Source: CAZFGN01 sp964518695 (GTDB taxonomy: Bacteria > Patescibacteriota > Minisyncoccia > UBA6257 > Colwellbacteraceae). Taken from it: a DNA stretch of 14,818 nucleotides. This document shows positions 6,401 through 13,549 of this stretch, piece after piece; position 1 is the first letter of the stretch, and each line of letters begins with the position of its first letter. The position numbers and the translations under genes are program-made. The stretch covers positions 1-14,818 of the forward strand of contig CAZFGN010000012.1 of NCBI GenBank assembly GCA_964518695.1, read 5' to 3'. The notes below the pieces were generated by a model. That model was not told the origin of the DNA and ran no database searches. It saw only the letters and a list, made by a program, of their open reading frames with translations.

Positions 6401-8239
6401 TTATACCTCTAGTTCAACAAAAAACGTGCTTCCCTTCCCTCTGCCGTCGGAGATTACCCACATTTTCCCTTTGTGAGCGTTTACGATAGATTTTGCTAAC
6501 ACCAAACCAGTTCCTCGTCCCAACGGGTTAATTCTTTGAGCCTCATCTCCACGAGAAAACATCTGGATGAATAATTTATCAATCTCGCCTTTAGTAAATC
6601 CCAACCCGGTATCACGGATGCTTAATCTAAAAATTTTCTTGCCCTGTTCAATAGGATGCTCTTTTTCTTCTCCTTTAAAGGAAATTTCTCCGCTATCGGT
6701 GTTATACATGACCGCATTATGGATAAGTATACTGAAGGCACGCTTCATTCTCTCTTCGTCAAGGTCAATAAAAGGCCACAGCGAAGGATCACCTTCGAAT
6801 TTAACTTGGATATGTTTGTCATTAATCTTTTTCTGAAAATCATTAACAATCGTATCAATCAATGGTTTTAGTTCAACCGGCTTAAGATTCAGGGAGATTA
6901 CTCCCGCTTGTACCTGCGAAACTTCAAGCAATTCGCTAACCAGCTCCAATATTTCAGTAGAAGATCGCTGAAGCCTTGCAACAAAATCGTTAAGATGGGG
7001 GTCTTGTTCCTTAATCGCGTTGGGTAGCAAGTCAACATAGTTCTTGATGATGGTGAGTGGGGTTCTTAAGTGATGTTGAGTCGTAAGGACGAACTGATCT
7101 TTAGCTTTTGAGAGTTCTTCAATCTCCATACGGGCCCTCTTTTCAACTTGATATGCCAGCTGTACTTCCTTGGTCTGCTCATCAACTTTCTTCCGAAGGT
7201 TTATATTGAAATCGTTAAGCTGTGAGTTCAAGAATTCGACCTTCCCTCTTTGCTCCATTTCCTCGAATATACTACGAAGTACTAAATATCCAAATACGAT
7301 GGAAGCAAACACAATAAGAGTATTTATAAGCATTTGCTCAAAACTATCAGATAAAAATACCTGCATCAGGAGCACAAGCCAGAAACCTGTGATAAAAAAT
7401 TGGGTAGTAACCAAACGTGTCGCCGCGATAAACTTATGACGCAAAATAATATAGGCGCAGGCAAAAACAAACGGTAAAATAAACATTGGCGCGTATTGCA
7501 CAAAACTCGGATTTTCTAGCCCAGCAGGAAGGATGAAACTAAAGACAATGGTCAATACAAAGTACAACATAAGTGTACCAACCAGATATTGGAAATAGGT
7601 GCGCTCAACTCCTTGTGCCACCTTACGTTTTTTCCATAAAATTATCATTGACCATATAACGCTACCGAAAACGCTAAGTGCGTAGATAAACAATCCGCCA
7701 ATGAACGGTTGTGGGGCGATAATGCCCTTTTCAAAGGCCTTCATTTCATCAATGCCGGAAAACACAAAAGGCGTAAGTCCCATCACAGAAATAACACCAA
7801 ACCATATGAGAATTGTGGTGATTCGTTTTTTAGAAACTGAAAATATCTTCCCTGGATAGATGTGAGCAAACAAAATTAGGGCGGGGAACATAAAGGGCCA
7901 ACTCCACATTACGAGACGTATCAACCACAATTCTGTTTCAAAACAAAAGTATAAACTTTGAGATAAAGGGATCCCGCTCCCTGCTCCGCAATCCGAAAGA
8001 CTCGCTACTGAAGCAAATCGTGGATTAATCGTCGTATAGTTAATTAAATTATAAAAGACATTAGTGAAGCAAAAGTAAGCAAGAAGTTTATTAGTCGCAT
8101 TACCTTTGCCGTTTAGATGAAACAAAATACCGAGACTCAAAGTCACCACAATGGCCACACCGGTAATCAAGAAACTTAATTCAACGCCAAAGATAAGCGG
8201 CGTATCGAAATGAACAAGGTGGATAATCTGTTCTTGCAT
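6401..8239 (-). CDS. Multi-pass membrane sensor histidine kinase (orphan)
   Basis: 612 residues. The N-terminal half (about 18-322) has around nine hydrophobic segments; the part up to AYIILRHKF (262-270) resembles the 7TM histidine-kinase N-terminal sensor domain. A coiled coil follows (about 325-382), then a HisKA dimerisation/phosphoacceptor domain (380-440) with QHHLRTPL at 388-395, where His389 aligns with the phospho-His. Next is the HATPase_c domain (about 455-612): N box around HNAVMYN (507-513), G1 DTGLGF (543-548), and a lid/G2 region GRGTGLVLAK (574-583) and GKGSTFFVEL (601-610). The residue after the phospho-His, normally Glu or Asp, is His390. No response regulator is adjacent. 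Upstream, TATGAT (8275-8270) is a -10-like hexamer that would give a leader of about 24 nt. It lies directly behind a terminator, so it is likely its own transcription unit. Confidence 0.92.
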   Translation of the reverse strand: MQEQIIHLVHFDTPLIFGVELSFLITGVAIVVTLSLGILFHLNGKGNATNKLLAYFCFTNVFYNLINYTTINPRFASVASLSDCGAGSGIPLSQSLYFCFETELWLIRLVMWSWPFMFPALILFAHIYPGKIFSVSKKRITTILIWFGVISVMGLTPFVFSGIDEMKAFEKGIIAPQPFIGGLFIYALSVFGSVIWSMIILWKKRKVAQGVERTYFQYLVGTLMLYFVLTIVFSFILPAGLENPSFVQYAPMFILPFVFACAYIILRHKFIAATRLVTTQFFITGFWLVLLMQVFLSDSFEQMLINTLIVFASIVFGYLVLRSIFEEMEQRGKVEFLNSQLNDFNINLRKKVDEQTKEVQLAYQVEKRARMEIEELSKAKDQFVLTTQHHLRTPLTIIKNYVDLLPNAIKEQDPHLNDFVARLQRSSTEILELVSELLEVSQVQAGVISLNLKPVELKPLIDTIVNDFQKKINDKHIQVKFEGDPSLWPFIDLDEERMKRAFSILIHNAVMYNTDSGEISFKGEEKEHPIEQGKKIFRLSIRDTGLGFTKGEIDKLFIQMFSRGDEAQRINPLGRGTGLVLAKSIVNAHKGKMWVISDGRGKGSTFFVELEV

Positions 8240-8284
8240 ATGTGACTTCAGTTTGAACAGTTTAATTGTATCATAATCAACAAA

Positions 8285-8310
8285 AAGCGGTTGAAGGATT
8301 TCAACCGCTT
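8285..8310 (-). terminator. Intrinsic terminator downstream of the 8339-8671 ORF
   Basis: A perfect 11-bp stem (AAGCGGTTGAA / TTCAACCGCTT) with a 4-nt loop. Read on the minus strand it is followed by TTTGTTGATT, a U-rich tail formed partly with the end of the stem. It lies 28 bp past the stop codon of the small minus-strand ORF and before the kinase gene, so it separates those two units. On the plus strand the tail is not U-rich. Confidence 0.75.
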
Positions 8311-8338
8311 AGGTACGCGCTAATTACGTGAGCGAACC

Positions 8339-8671
8339 TTAATTATCTTTTCGCAAGGATCCTGTATTTAACAGGTTGCATACTTGCATATGCAAGTTAG
8401 AAAGGTATTTTGACATGTCTTCTATTCTCAATGCGTTTTTGAATCGCTTTGCCAATCGGCAAAGTTCAGCTTTCCGCCCTCGGAGTCGCATCTCTTCCAA
8501 TTTCTCTGAGGTAGCGCCAATTTTTATAAATATCGTTTCTCCGCATTTTTCACGAAGTGCTTTAAGAATTGTGAGTTCTGTTTCTACGTCTCGCTTTTTG
8601 GATTGTACATTGATCAACCGCCACAATTTCTTTGCCCTTTCGGCCGGGTTCCTAACATAGGCGTATTTCAT
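8339..8671 (-). CDS. Hypothetical small basic protein, 110 aa
   Basis: I do not recognise this protein. It is rich in Lys, Arg, Glu and Leu, has no hydrophobic segment long enough for a membrane helix, and looks mostly alpha-helical (for example LTILKALREK and EKLEEMRLRGRKAELCRLAKRF). There are three Cys but no CxxC. The minus-strand frame is preferred because a good minus-strand terminator follows 28 bp after its stop. It is the only gene in the window without a family assignment. The upstream side has TATAAC directly before ATATG, which could be a -10 giving a near-leaderless mRNA if a promoter is present. An overlapping 94-codon plus-strand frame (8376-8660) is the alternative but looks like a shadow. 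The 3' end contains unusually symmetric DNA (see findings). Confidence 0.55.
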   Translation of the reverse strand: MKYAYVRNPAERAKKLWRLINVQSKKRDVETELTILKALREKCGETIFIKIGATSEKLEEMRLRGRKAELCRLAKRFKNALRIEDMSKYLSNLHMQVCNLLNTGSLRKDN

Positions 8672-8749
8672 ATGTTATAAAAGAACAAAAAACGCTCACT
8701 ACGGACTTAACGGCCGGAGTAGAGTTTTCGTTCTGTTAAGAATTAATAT

Positions 8750-8772
8750 GCGGCTTCATACCAGCAAGCCAC
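8750..8772 (-). terminator. Weak terminator-like hairpin after the atp/carbonic anhydrase operon
   Basis: On the minus strand GTGGCTT and AAGCCGC pair over 7 bp (one G-U) around a 9-nt loop, starting 16 bp past the carbonic-anhydrase-like stop codon. The following ATATTAATTCTTAAC is AT-rich but has no real U run. It may be a weak or factor-assisted terminator, or simply a 3' stabilising hairpin. It is the best candidate for the end of the ATP synthase transcript. Confidence 0.35.
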
Positions 8773-8788
8773 AATAATAGTATATCCG

Positions 8789-9238
8789 TTATCCTGTTTT
8801 TGTCAAAACTGTGTTTACTCTTTGCGGAATCGGTATCCAGTTACGTTTTTTATAAGCGAGGTGGATCAGGTAGAGATGTATTGGCAATGAAGTCTTTTTA
8901 GAAAGAAGCGTCCCGGCAAGCTTGAGCACTTTTCTGTGATGAGTAGCTTCAATATGGTCACTCTCAAATGCCCTGTTCCCACCCCATGCTCCGCAGTCCA
9001 TATGCATCGTAAGAACAACCTTTTTAACATGATGCAATCGAGATGATATTTCAATTTGTTCCATCATAAGGCGCGGCGATTTTACCGCACCTGCGATTGA
9101 GGTGAGATCAAACGATTTATATGTTTTCTTGAAGAAAGATTCAACCGCAGGATGAAGTCGGAAGTCAATACAGGTAAATACGATTGCGTTGCAATCGTGT
9201 GAAACCGAGTGTGTTTGTCCTCCTTTCGTATCAGACAT
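8789..9238 (-). CDS. Compact beta-carbonic-anhydrase-like protein
   Basis: 149 residues, shorter than typical beta-carbonic anhydrases (about 190-230). The zinc-site pattern is complete: CxDxR as Cys23-Ile-Asp25-Phe-Arg27, then HxxCG as His79-Met-Asp-Cys82-Gly. Cys23, His79 and Cys82 would bind zinc, and Asp25-Arg27 is the catalytic dyad. SIAGAVKSP (47-55) matches the R/S-x-AG-N/A stretch of the family, and the HMDCGAWGG context resembles the putative small prokaryotic carbonic anhydrases. The expected reaction is CO2 hydration to bicarbonate, or its reverse, in the cytosol (no signal peptide). Its ATG overlaps the atpC stop by 8 bp (ATGTCTGA), so it belongs to the ATP synthase transcript. 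Activity is inferred from motifs only; a related metal-binding role is possible. Confidence 0.8.
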   Translation of the reverse strand: MSDTKGGQTHSVSHDCNAIVFTCIDFRLHPAVESFFKKTYKSFDLTSIAGAVKSPRLMMEQIEISSRLHHVKKVVLTMHMDCGAWGGNRAFESDHIEATHHRKVLKLAGTLLSKKTSLPIHLYLIHLAYKKRNWIPIPQRVNTVLTKTG

Positions 9239-9686
9239 CAGTTTCTGTATTAATGTCGCGAGATGTATGTCTTCCGGCGCTGCGCTTCCGAAGCGCTTTC
9301 ATACGCGCGAGTTCTCGCTCAAGCGAGGCAACCGCGGAGGCATGTCCGCCCTCATCAGCATAACGAGTTTCCTTTAGGGCTGCCTCTGCTAGAATCTTCG
9401 CAGCTTCCACTTTTTCTAAGGTGAGATCTTCGGCGCGTTCCGCGTTGTCCGCAAGGATATTCACCTGTGAATCCGGCAAGATTTCCACAAACCCTCCGTA
9501 AGAGGCTAAGTGGTGTTCGAGGCCGTCTTTCTTCACGGTAATAACGCCAGTGCCCAGAAGCGTAACGAGTGGAATATGGTTGGGTAGAACAGTGATTTCT
9601 CCAACGTGTGTCGGAAGCGAAACTTGTTCAATGTCGTCTTCGTAGACAAGACGGACGGGTGTGATAATTTTGAGATGAATTTGCAT
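9231..9686 (-). CDS. atpC: ATP synthase F1 epsilon subunit
   Basis: Central-stalk subunit that couples the c ring to gamma and can inhibit ATP hydrolysis. The N-terminal beta-sandwich occupies about residues 1-85 (TPVRLVYEDDIEQVSLPTHVGEITVLPNHIPLVT, then GGFVEILPDSQVNILAD). The C-terminal helical hairpin follows (about 86-135: ERAEDLTLEKVEAAK and SLERELARMKALRK). At 151 residues it is slightly longer than the usual 130-140, with a polar tail after about 137 (AGRHTSRDINTETDV). It starts 19 bp after atpD and overlaps the carbonic-anhydrase-like gene by 8 bp. There is no Shine-Dalgarno. Confidence 0.94.
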   Translation of the reverse strand: MQIHLKIITPVRLVYEDDIEQVSLPTHVGEITVLPNHIPLVTLLGTGVITVKKDGLEHHLASYGGFVEILPDSQVNILADNAERAEDLTLEKVEAAKILAEAALKETRYADEGGHASAVASLERELARMKALRKRSAGRHTSRDINTETDV

Positions 9687-9705
9687 GAGAATATATACTA
9701 AAAAA

Positions 9706-11082
9706 CTATTTAACCTCGTGAATCCCGCCTTTCATATAAAAAGCTTGTTCCGGTTTATCGTCGTGATGCCCTTCGAGTATCTCTTTAAAACCACGGATGG
9801 TCTCCTTGAGCGGGACATATTTCCCTTCACGACCCGTAAATACCTCCGCGACAAAGAAAGGCTGTGAGAGAAACTTTTGGATTTTTCGTGCCCGGGCGAC
9901 CACAAGTTTATCTTCTATAGAAAGTTCCTCTATGCCCAAGATAGCAATAAGGTCTTGAAGATCTTTATACCGCTGGAGAATCTGTTGAACCCCTCGGGCA
10001 ACCTCGTAGTGGTCTTTACCGATAATCGTGGGGTCCAGGATAGTTGAAGTGGAGTCGAGTGGATCAACCGCAGGATAAATTCCAAGCTCCGCAAGGGAGC
10101 GGGAAAGCACAGCCGTTGAGTCAAGATGACCGAAGGTTGTCGCTGGGGCAGGATCAGTGAGGTCATCGGCTGGAACGTAAACTGCCTGTACTGATGTTAT
10201 AGAACCCCTATCAGTTGAAGTGATACGCTCCTGCAATTCGCCCATTTCCGTGGCAAGCGTGGATTGATACCCGACCGCCGACGGTATGCGTCCCAAGAGC
10301 GCAGATACTTCAGATCCTGCTTGGACGAAACGAAAGATGTTATCAATGAAAAGAAGTACGTCTTTACTTTCCTCATCGCGGAAATATTCCGCCATAGAAA
10401 GCGCAGTCAAAGCAACGCGTGAGCGAGCACCCGGCGGCTCGTTCATCTGACCAAAAACCATGACTGTCTTGCTAATTACGCCCGATGCTTTCATCTCCTC
10501 GTAGAGATCGTTTCCTTCCCTGGTGCGTTCGCCTACTCCGGCAAAAACAGAATACCCCCCATGTTCCGCCGCGATGTTACGGATAAGTTCCTGAATAATA
10601 ACGGTCTTTCCGACACCCGCTCCTCCAAAAAGTCCAACCTTGCCACCTCTTAAAAAGGGACAGATAAGATCGATAACTTTAATGCCGGTTTCAAAAATTT
10701 CCGTTTTGGTCGACTGCGCGGTGAAAGATGGGGCAGTCCGATGAATAGGATATGTTTTCTTGCTTTCTATTATTGGTCCATTATCAATTGTCTCGCCGAG
10801 GACATTTAGAATGCGGCCGAGAACAATTTCTCCAACCGGAGTCGTGATGGGAGCGCCCATATCTTCGACACTCATACCGCGCGCTAGTCCGTCTGTCGAA
10901 CCCATGGCGACGCATCGGACAGAAGAATCGCCAAGGTGTTGAGCAACCTCGATTATTAACGTCTCATTTTTATTCTTAATTTTTAAGGCGTTCAAAATAG
11001 CCGGCGGATATTCTGAAAATTCGACATCGAGTATCGGACCGATAATTTGCTTGATTATTCCTTTGTTTGTTACATCGCTCAT
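9706..11082 (-). CDS. atpD: ATP synthase F1 beta subunit (catalytic)
   Basis: Catalytic nucleotide-binding subunit of F1, cytoplasmic face of the membrane. 458 residues, the normal length. Walker A is GGAGVGKT (153-160); the catalytic Glu185 sits in GVGERTREG (182-190); Walker B is VLLFIDNIFRF (242-252). The ERITST stretch (285-290) and the PADDLTDPAPATTF block (304-317) are canonical. The DELSEED region that pushes gamma reads IEELSIED (384-391), keeping most of the acidic pattern. It starts 15 bp after atpG and ends 19 bp before atpC. Function and identity are certain. Confidence 0.98.
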   Translation of the reverse strand: MSDVTNKGIIKQIIGPILDVEFSEYPPAILNALKIKNKNETLIIEVAQHLGDSSVRCVAMGSTDGLARGMSVEDMGAPITTPVGEIVLGRILNVLGETIDNGPIIESKKTYPIHRTAPSFTAQSTKTEIFETGIKVIDLICPFLRGGKVGLFGGAGVGKTVIIQELIRNIAAEHGGYSVFAGVGERTREGNDLYEEMKASGVISKTVMVFGQMNEPPGARSRVALTALSMAEYFRDEESKDVLLFIDNIFRFVQAGSEVSALLGRIPSAVGYQSTLATEMGELQERITSTDRGSITSVQAVYVPADDLTDPAPATTFGHLDSTAVLSRSLAELGIYPAVDPLDSTSTILDPTIIGKDHYEVARGVQQILQRYKDLQDLIAILGIEELSIEDKLVVARARKIQKFLSQPFFVAEVFTGREGKYVPLKETIRGFKEILEGHHDDKPEQAFYMKGGIHEVK

Positions 11083-11097
11083 GTTATTTTTTGCTCA

Positions 11098-11994
11098 TTA
11101 AACTCCCAATACTGCTCTTCCGGCTGAAATTTCCGCGATTTCACTGGTGATAGTTGCCTGACGTAATTGATTGAAAGAAAGCGTTAAATCGCTCACGATG
11201 TCGGAGGCGGCTTCCGAGGCATTTTTCATGGCGAGCATGCGGGCGGAATGTTCCGAAGCAACTGATTCAAGAACTGCCTGATAAAGTTTAACTTCAATGA
11301 GACGTGGGATTATAAAGTCGAGCACCGCGCCGCGTTTTGGTTCGAATAGAAACTCGAAATTGCGATTATTATTATAAAGTAAATATTCATTATTAACCTC
11401 ACCGAGACCGGGAGTATCTGTGACCGGAAGAAGCTGTTGAACCATCGCACGTTGTTTAACAGTCGAGATGAAGTCCGTATAAATAAGAAAAACGTGATCG
11501 AACTTTCCTTCGAGAAAACCAGACTTAGCAATATTAGCGATTGGTAAAATATCGGAGGCGGTTGGCGCGATAGATAAGTTAATAAATGAAGCTGTAAGAT
11601 TCCATTTTTTTCTCGCAACCGCCTCCTCGATCTTTTTTCCTACACTAATAAATGAAATGCTGGTCGTTTTATCGAGCGAACGGACGAATTCTTCGGTTTT
11701 TTCGAGAACCGCATTATTGAAATTGCCACAGAGACCGCGATCAGCGCTCACAACGATAATAAGCACCTGTCCAACGACTTCAGGCTTCAAAAACAAAGGG
11801 TGGAGCGATGCATCAACACGCCTAGAAAGCTCTCTTAACACGAACTTGCAATGCTCCGCGTATGGACGCGAAGCGAGAACCGCGTTTACCGAGCGCTTCA
11901 TCTTTGATACCGAAACCAATTCCATTGCTTTGGTGATTTTTCTGATGTTGCCTACGCCTTTAATTCTCGTGCGGATTTGTTTTAGGGCTGCCAT
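11098..11994 (-). CDS. atpG: ATP synthase F1 gamma subunit
   Basis: Rotor shaft of F1, 298 residues against the usual 285-300. The N-terminal helix LKQIRTRIKGVGNIRKITKAMELVSVSKMKR (4-34) and the C-terminal helix from about 252 (SEHSARMLAMKNASEAASD) to the end, including LSFNQLRQATITSEIAEISAG, form the coiled coil inside the alpha3beta3 ring. The signature SADRGLCGNFN lies near residues 83-93 (SDRGLCG in most species). Its ATG lies inside the atpA 3' end (13-bp overlap), implying translational coupling to atpA. The leader is A-rich with no clear Shine-Dalgarno. Confidence 0.96.
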   Translation of the reverse strand: MAALKQIRTRIKGVGNIRKITKAMELVSVSKMKRSVNAVLASRPYAEHCKFVLRELSRRVDASLHPLFLKPEVVGQVLIIVVSADRGLCGNFNNAVLEKTEEFVRSLDKTTSISFISVGKKIEEAVARKKWNLTASFINLSIAPTASDILPIANIAKSGFLEGKFDHVFLIYTDFISTVKQRAMVQQLLPVTDTPGLGEVNNEYLLYNNNRNFEFLFEPKRGAVLDFIIPRLIEVKLYQAVLESVASEHSARMLAMKNASEAASDIVSDLTLSFNQLRQATITSEIAEISAGRAVLGV

Positions 11995-13524
11995 ATTTTT
12001 TTAAATTTCTCGATAGCTATTTTAAATAGGGCATCGACCTCCGGAGTTATATCTTTTTTGACGCGCATTTGCTCTAAAAGACCTTTTTCTTTCGTATCTA
12101 AAAATTGTCTAAGAGCCCTTTCGAATTCCCCTACTTTATTAACTGGGACATCATCGAGATAACCGTTTGTCGCCGTAAAGAGAATAGCGATCTGATGCTC
12201 GACTGGAATCGGTTCATATTGAGACTGTTTCAAGACTTCGACAAGTCGAGATCCCCGTTCGATTTGCGCGCGAGTCGCCGGATCAAGATCTGAAGCAAAT
12301 TGAGCGAATGCCTCCAGTTCACGAAACTGGGCAAGTTCAAGACGAAGGCGACCGGCAACTTTTTTCATAGCTTTAATCTGCGCCGCGCCACCAACCCGTG
12401 AGACCGAAAGCCCGACGTTAACCGCGGGACGGATGCCACAGAAAAAAAGNNNNNNNNNNGCCTGCGTTGAAGAGGTCTGCCTGAAGATACAGCTGTCCGT
12501 CGGTAATTGAAATAACATTTGTCGGAATATAGGCGGAAACATCTCCCGCTTGTGTTTCAATAATTGGGAGCGCGGTTAATGATCCCCCGCCAAACTTTTT
12601 AGAAAGTTTTGCCGCGCGTTCAAGAAGACGCGAATGAAGATAAAAAATATCGCCGGGGAACGCTTCGCGACCTGGAGGTCGACGAAGGAGTAAAGAGATT
12701 TGACGATATGCCCAAGCATGCTTTGAGAGATCATCATAAACAACGAGCGCGTCCCGGCCTTTTGACATAAAATATTCGCCGATAGCGGCGCCAGCGTACG
12801 GCGCTATATACCAAAGCGCCGCAGGGGTTGATGCCGAGGCTGAAATTACAATCGTATGTTTCATCGCTCTTTCCTCGGTAAGCTTCGCGACAATTTTCGC
12901 GATCTTGGATTCTTTCTGGCCTATGGCGACATAAATACAGACCATATCGCCGCCGCGCTGATTAATAATAGTATCAATGGCAAGCGCGGTTTTACCTGTC
13001 TGACGATCCCCGATAATGAGTTCTCGCTGACCACGACCAATAGGAATCATGGCGTCGATTGCTTTCACGCCCGTCTGCACGGGGATATTTACTGATTCAC
13101 GAGTAATAACGCCTGGAGCGATACGTTCAATCGGCCAAGTTGTTGTTTTTTCAATTGTACCTTTTCCGTCTATCGGTTTCCCCAGCGCGTCAACGACCCG
13201 ACCAATCATCTCATCACCCACTGGAATTGAAAGAATCTCGCCTGTTCGCTCGACAAGACTTCCTTCTTTTATTTCCGTAAAATCTCCGAGGACAATCGTG
13301 CCAACAACACTCTCTTCGAGGTTCAATACAACTCCATGGGCAACAACTTTACGATTATCGTCGAGAAATTTAACCATTTCCGACATGACCGCATCCCTTA
13401 ATCCAACGATTTTAGCGACACCGTCACCAACCTCAACGACTCTGCCAATTTCTTGCACCGTAACCGATCCCTCGAAAGTATCGATCGCCTTTTGAATTTC
13501 TTTTAGAATATGTGTTTTTTCCAT
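11982..13524 (-). CDS. atpA: ATP synthase F1 alpha subunit, interrupted by a scaffold gap
   Basis: Regulatory nucleotide-binding subunit of F1. The 5' part encodes 355 residues up to DLFNAG, with Walker A GDRQTGKT (172-179). The 3' part resumes in another frame at GIRPAVNVGLSVSRVGG, including the arginine-finger motif SVSR, and ends KKIWQP. The conserved family motif reads DLFNAGIRPAVNVG, so the two parts abut exactly at one Gly. Joined there, the protein is 505 residues, the normal family length. The 12 bases at 12438-12449 plus ten Ns at 12450-12459 therefore appear to be assembly artefact and not a missing segment or a frameshift mutation. The gene starts 24 bp after atpH, behind a small hairpin, and overlaps atpG by 13 bp. 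Confidence 0.95.
12438..12459. other. Scaffold gap with aberrant contig end inside atpA
   Basis: Ten Ns (12450-12459) preceded by 12 bases, acagaaaaaaag, that do not fit the atpA reading frame. Both flanks share gcc: ggatgcc at 12431-12437 on the left and gcctgcg from 12460 on the right. Merging them at gcc restores the DLFNAGIRP motif. The fixed ten-N length looks like a placeholder. The excess is 25 nt, which is why the coding frame appears to shift. Confidence 0.9.
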
Positions 13525-13530
13525 AAATGG

Positions 13531-13549
13531 AATCTCTAGAATAGAGATT
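13531..13549 (-). promoter_or_regulatory. Intercistronic hairpin before atpA
   Basis: AATCTCT and AGAGATT form a perfect 7-bp stem with a 5-nt loop between the atpH stop and the atpA start, 6 nt before the ATG. It overlaps the last base of the atpH stop codon and includes the only purine-rich stretch (AGAGA) near the atpA start. It could tie atpA initiation to ribosomes finishing atpH. It is AU-rich and may be weak. Confidence 0.4.

Noticed and set aside
8376..8660. 94-codon plus-strand frame overlapping the 110-codon minus ORF
   Set aside because: No plus-strand terminator or clear start signal, composition looks random, and the strong terminator fits the minus-strand gene.
9180..9196. Inverted repeat cgattgc-gtt-gcaatcg
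   Set aside because: Lies within coding sequence of the carbonic-anhydrase-like gene with no U tract or gene boundary; probably chance.
9215..9225. AAAGGAGG-type sequence on the minus strand inside the carbonic-anhydrase-like gene
   Set aside because: No start codon in a suitable frame follows at a usable distance; it encodes Lys-Gly-Gly of the protein and looks coincidental.
9930..10166. Open frame inside atpD (and similar frames inside valS, atpA, atpF and the kinase)
   Set aside because: Alternate-frame shadows of strongly conserved genes without independent motifs.
11982..13524. atpA as two genes or a frameshifted pseudogene
   Set aside because: The break coincides with Ns, and the conserved motif joins exactly across the gap with normal total length.
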